Source: an uncultured Collinsella sp. (GTDB lineage Bacteria > Actinomycetota > Coriobacteriia > Coriobacteriales > Coriobacteriaceae). From it: DNA of 64,000 nucleotides. Shown one piece after another: positions 46,846 to 55,915 of this stretch (position 1 is its first letter; each line of letters starts with the position of its first letter). The notes beneath the pieces were generated by a model that did not search any database, had not been told where the DNA came from, and saw only the letters and a list, made by a program, of their open reading frames with translations. The stretch spans positions 4,234 through 68,233 of the forward strand of contig UQLB01000012.1 in the NCBI GenBank assembly GCA_900541725.1. The letters run 5' to 3'. A program made the position numbers and the translations under genes.

Positions 46846-49440
46846 CTACTTGTCGGCGGCCGCCTTCTTGGTGGTCGTCTTTTTCGCGGCAGTCTTCTTG
46901 GCAGTCGACTTCTTGGCGGTCGAAGTCTTCTTTGCTGCCGTGGTTTTCTTCGCCGTGCTCGCCTTGGTCGCAGTCTTGCGGCCGCGGGCGGGCTTCTTCT
47001 CCTTGGTCGGGCAGTCCATGTTGACGCAGATACGCCACGGACCGCGCGCCGTGTTGACCACCACGATGGGAGCGCCGCACTCGGGACAGGTCTCGCCCGT
47101 CGCCTCGAGTTTGCCACGCGCCGGCAGCGGATAGCTCACGCCGCAATCATCATAGTTGGTGCAGCGGATAAAGCGCTTGCCGCTCTTTTCGCTCTTGTGC
47201 GCAATTAGGTCGCCATGGCGTCCTGCCTCGGCGCACACCTTGCACTCGCCCACCTTAAGGTCGGGCTCGTAGTTGGTGGGGCACGTGGGGTTCACGCAGA
47301 TCTCGAAAGCCTTTTGGCGGAACGGCTGGCACTTAATGCGCGGCGCGCCGCACTCGGGGCACACGGCCGCCTCGCCCTCGAGCGGGCTTACCTTGACGCC
47401 GCTCGGCACCGGATAAGTCACGTCGCAGTCGGGCCAGCCCATGCAGCCGATAAAGCTGCCGCGGGTCTTGGCGCTCGTCTTCATAACCAGGTCCTTGCCG
47501 CACTTGGGGCAGGCGCCCACGCGCGCATCGGCCGTGACGGCGTCGCTGATGGCATCGCCCAGCTCCTGCGTGTGCTTGAGCAGCTCGTCGAGCACGCCGG
47601 CCAGCAGCGCGCGCGAGTGCGTCACGACATGCTCTTCGGTGTCCTCGCCGCGCTCCACGCGGGTCATGTCGCCGTCGAGCTCGCTGGTCATATCGGGGCT
47701 CGTGATGCGCGGAGCAAACTGCGTCAGCGCGTCGATGATGGCGATGCCCAGCTGACTCGGCTCAACCGGATCATTTTTGAGATAGCGCACGGCATACAGG
47801 CGCTCGATGATGCTCGCGCGCGTGGACTTGGTGCCCAGGCCGCGCTTTTCCATCTCCTGCACGAGCTTGCCCTGGCTGTAGCGCGCGGGCGGCTCGGTCT
47901 GCTTGGCCTCGAGCTTAATGTCGAACACGTCGACCGTGTCGCCCTGCTCCAGCGGCGGCATCTGCTCGTCGCGCTTGAGTCCATACGGGTATGCCTCGCG
48001 GAAACCGGGGGTCACGAGCACGTCGCCCGAGGCCACGAACGGCTCGCCGTTGACGTCAAGCTCGAGCTTGGTGTTCTCGATGGTCGCGGGCCCCATAAGC
48101 GTCGCCAGGAAGCGGCGGGCGATGAGGTCGTAGAGCTTGCGCTGGCCGCCGTCGAGCGTGGACGGATCGCCCTCGCCCGTGGGGTAAATAGGCGGGTGGT
48201 CGGTGGTCTCGACTTTGCCGCGCGTGGGCTTCATGGGTCCGGCGAGCACCTTTTTGCACACGGGCGCCAGCGCCGGGTTAATCTTTGCCAGATCGCTCAC
48301 CACGGCGCCCAGATCGAGCGTCGCAGGGTACACGGTATTGTCGACACGCGGGTAGCTGATGAGACCGGCCATGTAGAGGGACTCGGCGATGCGCATCGTA
48401 CGCGCAGGCGAGATGCCCTCAGCCGCGGCGGCAGCCTGCAGCGAGGTTGTCGCAAACGGCGTGGGCGGCTGCTGCTTACGCGAGCGCTTGGTCACCGCGG
48501 CAACGGTCGCCGTCTTGGCGCCGTCGACGTGACCATACGCCGTCTCGGCAGCATCCTTGTCGGTAAAGCGCGCCGTCTTGTGCGCAATCTTAAAGCGGTC
48601 GTCCTCGGCAGCACCCTGCGCGGCGCCCATGCCGCGGATCTGCCAATAGTCCTCGGGCACAAACGCCATGCGCTCGCGCTCACGCTCGACCACCAGGGCA
48701 AGCGTCGGCGTCTGCACGCGGCCGGCGGAACGCACGTTACCAAAGCCGCCAAACTTGGCGAGCGTCAGGTAGCGCGTGAGCACCGCGCCCCAAATGAGGT
48801 CGATGTGCTGACGGCTCTCGCCGGCGTCGGCCAAGTTCTGGTCGAGCGAGACGAGATTATCAAAGGCCTGCGTAATCTCGGCCTTGGTAAACGAAGAATA
48901 CTGGGCGCGGGCGACCGGCAAGTCGGGCGCAACCTCGCGCACCTTGTTGAGAGCGTCCGAACCGATCAGCTCGCCCTCGCGATCGAAGTCCGTGGCGATA
49001 ATGACGCTGTCGGACTTTTTAGCGAGGTTCTTGAGCGAACGAATGAGCTCCTTCTCGGCCGGCAGCTTAATGACAGGCGCCCAGGTGAGGTAAGGCAGGC
49101 TCTCGAGCTTCCAGCCCTTGATGGAAATGCCATCGGCAAGGAACGGCTTACGCTTGGTGTCGTAAGGCGGACGAGCCAGGCCATCGGGCATGTCGGCCGG
49201 CAGTATCTCGCCGTCCTCGGTGACCGAATACCAGCCCAGCTTTTTATCGAACAGCACGCTGTCGCAAAAATCGGGCGCAAGGATGTGACCGGCAAGGCCG
49301 ATCGTCACGCACTCCTCGCCCTTCCACTCAAAACGGTAGATGGCGGTGTTGTACACCTTGTCCTTTTTGGGCTTGCCCGTGGACAGACGCTCGGCAATCT
49401 GACGCGCGGCGTCGTTTTTCTCGGCGATGATGAGCTTCAA
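46846..49440 (-). CDS. Type IA DNA topoisomerase with zinc ribbons and Lys/Ala tail
   Basis: An 864-residue topoisomerase. Toprim domain at 1-150 (IIAEKNDAAR; ATDFDREGELIG), then the type IA core with catalytic Y363 in LISYPRVDNT and the SAGRVQTPTLALVVERERE motif. Four C-terminal zinc ribbons (CPKCGK.., CPECGAPR.., CKVCAEAG.., CPECGAPI..) span about 640-810. The last 50 residues are nearly all Lys, Ala and Thr (for example KKTTAAKKTSTAKKSTAKK), like histone H1. It relaxes negative supercoils or decatenates. The overall layout is closer to the archaeal-type topoisomerase I than to E. coli TopA; the active site has PRVDN instead of the more usual PRTDS. Confidence 0.9.
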   Translation of the reverse strand: MKLIIAEKNDAARQIAERLSTGKPKKDKVYNTAIYRFEWKGEECVTIGLAGHILAPDFCDSVLFDKKLGWYSVTEDGEILPADMPDGLARPPYDTKRKPFLADGISIKGWKLESLPYLTWAPVIKLPAEKELIRSLKNLAKKSDSVIIATDFDREGELIGSDALNKVREVAPDLPVARAQYSSFTKAEITQAFDNLVSLDQNLADAGESRQHIDLIWGAVLTRYLTLAKFGGFGNVRSAGRVQTPTLALVVERERERMAFVPEDYWQIRGMGAAQGAAEDDRFKIAHKTARFTDKDAAETAYGHVDGAKTATVAAVTKRSRKQQPPTPFATTSLQAAAAAEGISPARTMRIAESLYMAGLISYPRVDNTVYPATLDLGAVVSDLAKINPALAPVCKKVLAGPMKPTRGKVETTDHPPIYPTGEGDPSTLDGGQRKLYDLIARRFLATLMGPATIENTKLELDVNGEPFVASGDVLVTPGFREAYPYGLKRDEQMPPLEQGDTVDVFDIKLEAKQTEPPARYSQGKLVQEMEKRGLGTKSTRASIIERLYAVRYLKNDPVEPSQLGIAIIDALTQFAPRITSPDMTSELDGDMTRVERGEDTEEHVVTHSRALLAGVLDELLKHTQELGDAISDAVTADARVGACPKCGKDLVMKTSAKTRGSFIGCMGWPDCDVTYPVPSGVKVSPLEGEAAVCPECGAPRIKCQPFRQKAFEICVNPTCPTNYEPDLKVGECKVCAEAGRHGDLIAHKSEKSGKRFIRCTNYDDCGVSYPLPARGKLEATGETCPECGAPIVVVNTARGPWRICVNMDCPTKEKKPARGRKTATKASTAKKTTAAKKTSTAKKSTAKKTAAKKTTTKKAAADK

Positions 49441-49494
49441 AAGAGGCTCCTATCTCGTATCTCTGCGGCTACGCCCGCCCGTATGGCGGCCGAC

Positions 49495-50178
49495 TTACGC
49501 CCTTGCTTGCTCAATCTGCCCGATGAGCCAATCGCACCAGGCATCCATGCCCTCGCCCTTACGCGCGCTGACGGAAAACCGCGGCGCCTGCGGATTGAGG
49601 TCATCGAGTGTCTTAGTATACCTATCCATGTCAAAATCGAAAGCCGGGGCCACATCGACCTTGTTGAGCAGCTGCGCGCCGGCGTGCTGGAAGATGCCCG
49701 GGTACTTGATGGGCTTGTCGTCGCCCTCGGGCACCGAGAGAATCATGATGGACAGGTTTTCGCCCAGGTCAAAGTCGACTGGGCAGACCAGGTTACCCAC
49801 GTTTTCGATAAAGATGACGTCGATGTTTTGAAGACCCACAGCCTGGTCGAAGGCGTCAACTGCCTCCATGATCATGTTGCCCTCGAGATGGCACAGGCCG
49901 CCCGTGTTGATCTGGATGGCGGGCATGCCGGCTTCCTTCATGGTGATGGCGTCGACATCCGAGGCGATATCGCCCTCGATGACGGCACAGCGCAGGCCGG
50001 CCTTGTCACGTAGACGCTCGTTGGTGCCCAGGATCGTGGTAGTCTTGCCCGAGCCGGGGCTTGACAGCACATTGATCACATAGGTGTTTGTCTCTTTAAA
50101 TCGCTGTCGCAGCTGATCTGCCAGGCGCTCATTGCGCGACAGAATCGGCGACGCGATATCAATCGTTTTCTCGGCCAT
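49495..50178 (-). CDS. hypB: Hydrogenase nickel incorporation GTPase
   Basis: A 227-residue HypB. GTPase P-loop SSPGSGKTTT (K45), the GDIASDVDA switch region, NTGGLCHLEG with a metal-binding Cys/His pair, and ENVGNLVCP. No His-rich N-terminus, so it is the non-storage form. It delivers nickel to [NiFe] hydrogenase with HypA. ATG 50178 with AGGAG upstream. Follows hypA in the same orientation; no hydrogenase structural gene is in the window. Confidence 0.93.
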   Translation of the reverse strand: MAEKTIDIASPILSRNERLADQLRQRFKETNTYVINVLSSPGSGKTTTILGTNERLRDKAGLRCAVIEGDIASDVDAITMKEAGMPAIQINTGGLCHLEGNMIMEAVDAFDQAVGLQNIDVIFIENVGNLVCPVDFDLGENLSIMILSVPEGDDKPIKYPGIFQHAGAQLLNKVDVAPAFDFDMDRYTKTLDDLNPQAPRFSVSARKGEGMDAWCDWLIGQIEQARA

Positions 50179-50233
50179 ATTCGGCACTCCTTAATTTCCA
50201 ACATTTATACCCCGTCCCCAGGTGGCTGGCGGG

Positions 50234-50590
50234 CTAATCGTCGGGGGTTTCAATTTCGATACTTGCGATGTCGAGCTCGCGACCGTGCAGCAGGCGCACG
50301 TTGGCGCCGCCACACTGGGGACAGCGACAATGAAAGCGATCGTGATCGAAAACCTCACCGCAGTCCAGACACTCGCTTTGTGGATGGACCTCCTCCACGG
50401 CAAGCTCGCAGCCGCGCGTGAGCGGGTCCTCGTCGCGAAACGTCTCCCACGCAAAGTCGAGCGCCTCGCGCACGACCTCGGTCATATCCCCGATACGCAG
50501 CGTTACCAAAACGGCGCGCGAGGCCCCCGCCCCACGCGCCGCGCTAATCACTGTATCGAGTATGCCGTTGACAATGCCAACCTCGTGCAT
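50234..50590 (-). CDS. hypA: Hydrogenase nickel chaperone
   Basis: A 118-residue HypA. N-terminal Met-His-Glu with the nickel ligand H2, and a zinc site C74/C77/C90/C93. It passes nickel to the hydrogenase large subunit with HypB. The gene lies six bases after tatC and upstream of hypB, so nickel maturation and Tat export, both needed for exported hydrogenases, are in one operon. Confidence 0.93.
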   Translation of the reverse strand: MHEVGIVNGILDTVISAARGAGASRAVLVTLRIGDMTEVVREALDFAWETFRDEDPLTRGCELAVEEVHPQSECLDCGEVFDHDRFHCRCPQCGGANVRLLHGRELDIASIEIETPDD

Positions 50591-50596
50591 ACCGAT

Positions 50597-51388
50597 TTAC
50601 TCCTCGTCGTCCTCGTCGTCCGAGAACAGGTCCAGACGACTCACGAACAAGCCCTCCTTGCCCTCGCGCGCGGTAATGACCACACGGGCGATGGCAAGCG
50701 AAATCTCGTAGAGCGAGAGCAGGGCACCATACATGAGGCCCAGCGTAACGGGCGAGCCGTCGGGCGTAATCACAGCCGATCCCACAAGCAGGCCAACGTA
50801 TACATAACGCCAGGCACCGCGGAAAGCAGCGTAGGACACGATGTGGAAGACGGACAGGTAGAAGATGATGAGCGGCAGCTCAAACGCCACGCCAAAGCCG
50901 ATCATAAAGAGCAGCTCCATGTTGACGTAGTTCTCCAGATCGGGCAGCGCCGTAGCGACGGCCGAGGTCTCGCCGATGAGCCACTCAAAGCCCGCGGGAA
51001 TGATGATGAAGTAGCAGAAAATGGCGCCCAGGAAGAACAGCACCGTCGAGGCGAGCACCGTGGGCACGACCCACTTGCGCTCGTTGGGGCGAAGCGCCGG
51101 CAGGAAAAACGCCAAGATCTGCCAGATGATCATGGGCGTGCACATGACAACGGCCATCTTGATGGCCAGCGAAAAGCGCAGACCAAAGCCGCCGAGCGTA
51201 GTGGTGATGTAGAACTTACCGTCCGGCACAAAAGAGCGGATGGGGTCTTCCAGGATATCGAGCACCACGGGCGTGGCAAAATACAGCACGATAGCGGCGG
51301 CAAACACCGACACGACTACGATGGTCAGACGGCGACGGAGCTCTCCCAGGTGATCGAAGAGCGGCATACGCGCAGGTCCGATAGGCAT
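50597..51388 (-). CDS. tatC: Twin-arginine translocase subunit TatC
   Basis: A 263-residue six-helix membrane protein. The N-terminal FDHLGELRRRL and the conserved loop FEWLIG..., plus FGVAFELPLIIFYL, identify TatC, the receptor for twin-arginine signal peptides. The C-terminus ends in an acidic run (SDDEDDEE). Its ATG overlaps the stop of tatA by one base. Confidence 0.95.
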   Translation of the reverse strand: MPIGPARMPLFDHLGELRRRLTIVVVSVFAAAIVLYFATPVVLDILEDPIRSFVPDGKFYITTTLGGFGLRFSLAIKMAVVMCTPMIIWQILAFFLPALRPNERKWVVPTVLASTVLFFLGAIFCYFIIIPAGFEWLIGETSAVATALPDLENYVNMELLFMIGFGVAFELPLIIFYLSVFHIVSYAAFRGAWRYVYVGLLVGSAVITPDGSPVTLGLMYGALLSLYEISLAIARVVITAREGKEGLFVSRLDLFSDDEDDEE

Positions 51389-51975
51389 TACTCATCGCCT
51401 CCCTTCGGGGCGTCGGCGGCAGCGGCGTCGTCCTCGGCCTCGAGCTCGCGAGCGAGCTGGTCGACGACAGCCTTGCGCTTACGGGGACGACGGGCGTAGA
51501 GGTCAGCCGTCGTGGGCTCTGCCGGCTCGGGCTCGGGCTCCGGCTCTGCAGCAGGCTCGGGCTCGGCGACGGCAGCGGCAGGCTCGGCCTTGGCGGACTC
51601 GGCGCTCTCGGCCTCATCAGCAGCGCCTTCGCCCTCGGTGGCACCCTCGCTCGCAGCCTTCTCGGCGGCAAGGCGGGCACGACGCTCGGCAAAAGTCTCC
51701 TTCTTTGCGGGCGCAGCCGTCTCGACGGCACCCTCGTCCGCATCGGAATCGTCATCGACGGCAGCCTTCTTGGGCTTGACCGGGGCCGACGCGGCCTCGC
51801 TTACCGGATCGATAATCTCGGACTGAACAACGGCCGTCATCTTTTCCTGCGTCTCGCGGAACTGACGGATGGCACGGCCGATTGTGCGGCCCATCTGCGG
51901 GAGCTTATCCGGGCCAAACAGCAAAAAGCCGAAGACCACGATGATCGCGAGCTCACCCTCTCCAATACCAAACAC
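51388..51975 (-). CDS. tatA: Twin-arginine translocase subunit TatA/TatB
   Basis: A 195-residue protein with one N-terminal transmembrane helix (GIGEGELAIIVVFGFLLFGP), the amphipathic helix KLPQMGRTIGRAIRQFRE, and a long Ala/Glu/Pro-rich tail with EPEP repeats and a basic RRPRKRK cluster. I start at GTG 51975, with GGAGG five bases upstream; this gives the standard Tat N-terminus. The acidic Pro-rich tail is longer than usual and fits TatB better than TatA, but only one such gene is present, so it may do both jobs with TatC. Confidence 0.9.
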   Translation of the reverse strand: MFGIGEGELAIIVVFGFLLFGPDKLPQMGRTIGRAIRQFRETQEKMTAVVQSEIIDPVSEAASAPVKPKKAAVDDDSDADEGAVETAAPAKKETFAERRARLAAEKAASEGATEGEGAADEAESAESAKAEPAAAVAEPEPAAEPEPEPEPAEPTTADLYARRPRKRKAVVDQLARELEAEDDAAAADAPKGGDE

Positions 51976-52128
51976 ACATACCTCCAAGGCTCGATGTGAG
52001 TCGAGCCCGCACCGCGCCATTCGGCCGGAACTCGTCTATTCATTCGGTCAAGTATAGCGCCCGGACGCCAAAACGTCCGAGCGCATCACAAACATATGCC
52101 AAACGGCACGCCCCTTTTGGGGCAGGGC

Positions 52129-52443
52129 TTATGCCGCCGTGATCGAGATCTCCTGGTCGACGCCCAGCAGCTGAACCACGCGCATCACCGGGGGCTGCAC
52201 ATTGGTGCAGCTAAAGCGCTTGCCGTGGTCGACCGCGTGGTGCGCGGCGCCCACGAGCACGCCAATGCCCGTCGAATCAATGTAGCTCACCTGGGCAAAG
52301 TCGAGCTCAACGGCCTCGGTGGGCTGCTCGAGCGCCAAGTCGATGGCGTTGCGCAGACTATCGGCATTGGAGATATCAATCTCGCCGGTTACCTTAATGG
52401 TATAGAGCTCTGGCGTGGGGTTGGTGGAAATACCCAAATCCAT
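52129..52443 (-). CDS. STAS-domain anti-sigma factor antagonist
   Basis: A 104-residue SpoIIAA/RsbV-type protein. The phosphorylatable serine is S57 in SYIDSTGIGVLVGA. Unphosphorylated STAS proteins bind a kinase/anti-sigma factor and free an alternative sigma factor. No kinase (RsbW) or sigma gene is adjacent, so its partner is elsewhere. It lies between the Tat operon and the aminotransferase. Confidence 0.88.
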   Translation of the reverse strand: MDLGISTNPTPELYTIKVTGEIDISNADSLRNAIDLALEQPTEAVELDFAQVSYIDSTGIGVLVGAAHHAVDHGKRFSCTNVQPPVMRVVQLLGVDQEISITAA

Positions 52444-52494
52444 GTATACGCTCCTTTACGTATCGAAAGTGCGGATAGTACGGGAAGCCGCGCG

Positions 52495-53799
52495 TTAGGC
52501 GCGCTCGGCACGCGCAAGCTCGGCAGCGACCAGCTTCACAGCCAGCACCAGCACATCGAGCGCGGCCTCCAGGTCCTCGACCGTGGGATAGCTCGGCGCG
52601 ATGCGGATGTTGGTGTCGCACGGGTCCTTGCCATAGGGCCAGGTAGCACCGGCCGGCGTGAGCTTGACGCCCAGGTCGGCGCAAAGCGCGGCTACCTTCT
52701 GGGCCGAGCCCTCGGGACCATCGAAGCTTACAAAGTAGCCGCCGCGGGGGTGCGTCCAGGTGGCACAGTCTGTGTCGCCCAAGCCCTCGGTGAGCTTGCG
52801 CTCGACGGCCTCAAAGCGCGGACGCAGGAACTCGGCATGCTTTTTCATGTGCTCCTTGACCGCCTCGATGGTGGGAAGGAAGCGTACGTGGCGCAGCTGG
52901 TTGAGCTTGTCGGCGCTGATAAGGCCGGCCTTCAGGCACTTGGAGAACTCCGCGATAACCGCGGGGCTCGCACCGATAAAGCCGATGCCGGCGCCCGGGA
53001 AGGTGATCTTGGACGTCGAGGCAAAGGCCACCACGCGGTCCTCGGTGCCCGCCGCGCGAGCGAGATCAAAGATGTTGGCGAGCTCGTCGGTCTCGTCGTA
53101 CAGGTCGTGCACGCAGTAGGCGTTGTCCCAGAAGATGCGGAAATCGGGCGCGGCCGTGGGCATCTCGACCAGGCGACGCACGGTGTCCTCGCTAAAGGTG
53201 ATGCCCGTGGGGTTGGAATACTTGGGCACGCACCAGATGCCCTTGATGGAGTCGTCGGCGGCAACCAAGCGCTCGATCTCGTCCATGTCGGGGCCGTTGT
53301 CGGTCATCGCGACGGGGACATTCTCGATACCCAAGTCGGCAGTGATGCCAAAGTGGCGGTCGTAGCCGGGAACAGGGCACAGGAACTTGACCTTCTTGCC
53401 GTCATGCGCGGCCTCATAAGCCTCCCAAGGCTCGCTACCGCACGAGCCGCAGCGCCAGAACATGCCGGCGATATCGTGCTCGATCAGCAGGCTCGACGAA
53501 CCCAGTACGAGCGTCTGCTCGGCGGGGCAACCCAGGAACTCCCCCGCCAGCTTGCGTGCCGAGGGAATGCCCTCAAAGCAACCGTAGTTGGAGCAGTCGA
53601 CGTTGCCGTCGTGCAGATCGGCATCGGCATTGAGGATATCGAGCATGGGTCGAGAGATGCCCACCTGGGAGGGCGACGGCTTGCCGCGGGCCATGTCGAG
53701 CGCCAGGCCCTTGGCCTTGACCTCGGCGACCTCGGCTTTGAGCGCCTCGATGGCGGCATCGAGTTCGGTGGTTTCCATCTTCTGGTAGATCGTCTGCAT
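52495..53799 (-). CDS. PLP-dependent aminotransferase, aspartate type subgroup Ic
   Basis: A 434-residue fold-type I aminotransferase. The PLP lysine is K264 in FASTSKITFPGAGIGF; VPKYSNPTGITFS, FWDNAYCVHDLYDETDE and the substrate-binding Arg in NIRIAPSYP are also visible. These match the atypical aspartate aminotransferases (subgroup Ic) known from actinobacteria. It would convert aspartate and 2-oxoglutarate to oxaloacetate and glutamate. Single gene with AAAGG upstream. Confidence 0.87.
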   Translation of the reverse strand: MQTIYQKMETTELDAAIEALKAEVAEVKAKGLALDMARGKPSPSQVGISRPMLDILNADADLHDGNVDCSNYGCFEGIPSARKLAGEFLGCPAEQTLVLGSSSLLIEHDIAGMFWRCGSCGSEPWEAYEAAHDGKKVKFLCPVPGYDRHFGITADLGIENVPVAMTDNGPDMDEIERLVAADDSIKGIWCVPKYSNPTGITFSEDTVRRLVEMPTAAPDFRIFWDNAYCVHDLYDETDELANIFDLARAAGTEDRVVAFASTSKITFPGAGIGFIGASPAVIAEFSKCLKAGLISADKLNQLRHVRFLPTIEAVKEHMKKHAEFLRPRFEAVERKLTEGLGDTDCATWTHPRGGYFVSFDGPEGSAQKVAALCADLGVKLTPAGATWPYGKDPCDTNIRIAPSYPTVEDLEAALDVLVLAVKLVAAELARAERA

Positions 53800-53948
53800 G
53801 GGTGCGACCTTTCGCGAAGCGGGACGTTGCAGTTCGTCTAAGTATAGACCGCCACCGCCGCAACGGCATGAAGCCGTGATAGATTAAGTTCATCGCAATG
53901 AATTATGAATCGCCGCGCATGCCGGCGTGGGGCGCCCAAGGAGGCACT

Positions 53949-54203
53949 ATGGAATACGGATCGTTCCAGGCCGAGGAATTCGGCGACCTGCAGCGCCTGG
54001 TCGACGGGCTGTTTTATGACCGCCGCGCCATCGACCGCCTGGATCTCATCGTGCAGGCCGAGATCTTAGACCTCGCGCCCGACCTCATGGAAATCGTCAA
54101 CCTTTTGCCGCCCGGCTACTACGACCGCCAATCGCTTTGCGACCAGCTCAACTCCGCCTTGGCCGCCCACGGCTGGGGCGCCGTCTACGGCACCGTGGAA
54201 TAA
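53949..54203 (+). CDS. Small hypothetical protein
   Basis: An 84-residue acidic protein starting MEYGSFQAEEFG. ATG 53949 has a strong AAGGAGG box; an upstream in-frame ATG at 53898 has none. The sequence is mostly helical and contains LDLAPDLMEIVNLLPPGYYDR. No family recognised, no cysteines of note. It is flanked by divergent and convergent genes and its 3' end runs into a repeat element. Confidence 0.65.
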   Translation: MEYGSFQAEEFGDLQRLVDGLFYDRRAIDRLDLIVQAEILDLAPDLMEIVNLLPPGYYDRQSLCDQLNSALAAHGWGAVYGTVE

Positions 54204-54205
54204 GC

Positions 54206-54235
54206 CTAGTCATTTAAGAACGTCCCCAATGACTA
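54206..54235. repeat. GGGGACGTTC-family element, short copy
   Basis: CTAGTCATTTAAGAACGTCC plus CCAATGACTA, identical to the right arm of the composite copy (19930s). It begins two bases after the stop of the small gene. Confidence 0.8.
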
Positions 54236-54272
54236 AAACGCCGCTTGTGATGGTGTTCACAGGCGGCGTTTT
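54235..54272 (+). terminator. Bidirectional terminator before nhaA 3' end
   Basis: AAAACGCCGC pairs with GCGGCGTTTT with additional inner pairs, between two convergent genes. Confidence 0.85.
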
Positions 54273-54289
54273 CAAACTTGTATGTGCTC

Positions 54290-55648
54290 TTACTCTTCCT
54301 TGGGCGCGGGGTGTTTGCAGACCACGCTCATGTAGATCATGCCGAGCACGGCAGCGGTGACCGAACCGGCAAGGATGGCGGCCTTGGCAGCCAGAACCTC
54401 AAACTGGGCCGTCGGGAAGGCGAGGCCGCTGATGAGAATCGACATGGTAAAGCCGATACCACCCAGAATGCCCACACCGGCAATCATGTGCCAGTTAACG
54501 TTGTGCGGCAGCTCGCAGGCCTTGAGCTTGACCAAGGCGAACGTCATGCCAAAGATGCCGATCGGCTTGCCCAGCAACATGCCAAAGTACACGCCGAGCG
54601 TCACCGGGTCGGTGAGCAGCGTGCTCATGTCCACGCCCACTAGGCGAACCTGTGCGTTGACGAACGCGAAAATCGGCAGAATCACAAAGTTGACCGGCGT
54701 GGAGATCAGACGCTCCATGCGGATGAGCGGCGGGGTCACGCGGTGCATGACGCGCTCGACCTTGGTGGTCGAGACGGTAAAGTCATGCTGGCCTAGGATG
54801 TGCGCCTCGTCGTCGTAGCGGTCATCGAGCAGCGGCAGGCACTCGCCCAACCAATCGGTGAGGCTATCGAGCTTGACGCCGCACTTGGCCGGAATGGTAA
54901 AGGCCAAGATGACGCCGGCGAGCGTAGCGTGCACGCCGCTCTTGAACATGCAGAACCACAACAGCAGACCCAGTACCGAATACGGGGCAAGGCGGTAATG
55001 CTGCGTCTTGTTGAGCCATACGAGCGCGCAGGTCACAAGCGCGGCGGCGCCCAACCAAAACGGATTGGGGCTCTGACCGTAGAAGATGGCGATGGCGGCG
55101 ATGGAGATGAGGTCGTCGGCGATGGCGAGCGTCGAGAAGAACACGCGCACGCCGTTGGGCACGCGGTTGCCCAAAAGCGACAGCACGCCCAGCGCAAAGG
55201 CAATATCGGTTGCCATGGGGATGGCCCAACCGTTGCGGGCGCCGGCATGGTTAAAGATCAGGTAGATGCAGGCGGGAACGACGACGCCGCCCACGGCCGC
55301 CAGCATGGGAAGCATGGCCTGACGCGGATTCTTGAGCTCGCCGACCGTCATCTCGTACTTAAGCTCAATGCCCACCAACAAAAAGAAAATCGCCATGAGG
55401 AAGTCGTTGACGAAAAGCTCAACGGTGAGACCGGCCGTAAGGTTGCCCAGACCCACATACAGCGGGGTCTCCAAAAAGTGATGGATGACCTCGTAGGCAT
55501 CGGTATTGGCGCAAATGACGGCGGTGATGGCGGCGAAGACCATGACGGCGGCGGAAATCGTGCCGTTCTCGGCGATGCGCTCCCAAATGTCGTGACGCTC
55601 AAAGCGCTTGCGCTCACGAACGTTGAACAGCTGCTCAGTTGCTGCCAT
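54290..55648 (-). CDS. nhaA: Na+/H+ antiporter NhaA
   Basis: A 452-residue polytopic membrane protein. The ion-binding aspartate pair is D178/D179 in LAIADDLISIAAIAIFYG; FLLVGIELKYE and ATDIAFALGVLSLLG are also typical. It is longer than E. coli NhaA mainly through a cytoplasmic loop around 280-320 (with DDRYDDEAHILGQHDFTV). It expels sodium in exchange for protons. Single gene. Confidence 0.93.
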   Translation of the reverse strand: MAATEQLFNVRERKRFERHDIWERIAENGTISAAVMVFAAITAVICANTDAYEVIHHFLETPLYVGLGNLTAGLTVELFVNDFLMAIFFLLVGIELKYEMTVGELKNPRQAMLPMLAAVGGVVVPACIYLIFNHAGARNGWAIPMATDIAFALGVLSLLGNRVPNGVRVFFSTLAIADDLISIAAIAIFYGQSPNPFWLGAAALVTCALVWLNKTQHYRLAPYSVLGLLLWFCMFKSGVHATLAGVILAFTIPAKCGVKLDSLTDWLGECLPLLDDRYDDEAHILGQHDFTVSTTKVERVMHRVTPPLIRMERLISTPVNFVILPIFAFVNAQVRLVGVDMSTLLTDPVTLGVYFGMLLGKPIGIFGMTFALVKLKACELPHNVNWHMIAGVGILGGIGFTMSILISGLAFPTAQFEVLAAKAAILAGSVTAAVLGMIYMSVVCKHPAPKEE

Positions 55649-55854
55649 GGGCGGCTCCTTTCACGGGAAAGCTCCCGTCTTAAAAAAGCACGGCCCGCCC
55701 AAGTGGCGGCGCCGCGCTCTAACGTATTACGCTTGCATCTAGCCTACCCTGCACGACAAGCACGCAGGCGTGGCCGAAAAGCGGAACCACAGGTTGAACA
55801 TTATTTGCTCAACGGCACGGGCGCGCCTGTTCAAGAGACGACGCGGCGCCGTGC
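55649..55854. other. Intergenic stretch before nhaA, nothing recognisable
   Basis: About 200 bp between nhaA and the ppaC terminator. It should contain the nhaA promoter; no clear operator or repeat is visible beyond GC-rich stretches. Confidence 0.3.
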
Positions 55855-55896
55855 ACAAAAAACGACCGGAGCGCGGGGCTTCCGCGATCCGGTCGT
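55855..55896 (-). terminator. Terminator of ppaC
   Basis: ACGACCGGA pairs with TCCGGTCGT with an inner CGCGG/CCGCG; the minus strand continues TTTTTTG. Confidence 0.9.
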
Positions 55897-55915
55897 GGCG
55901 TTTGGTCAACTAAAC

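Noticed and set aside
47215..50013. A 932-codon plus-strand open frame opposite the topoisomerase and hypB
   Set aside because: Same antisense effect: Arg/His/Leu/Val-rich translation, no motifs, and it spans two genuine genes of the other strand.
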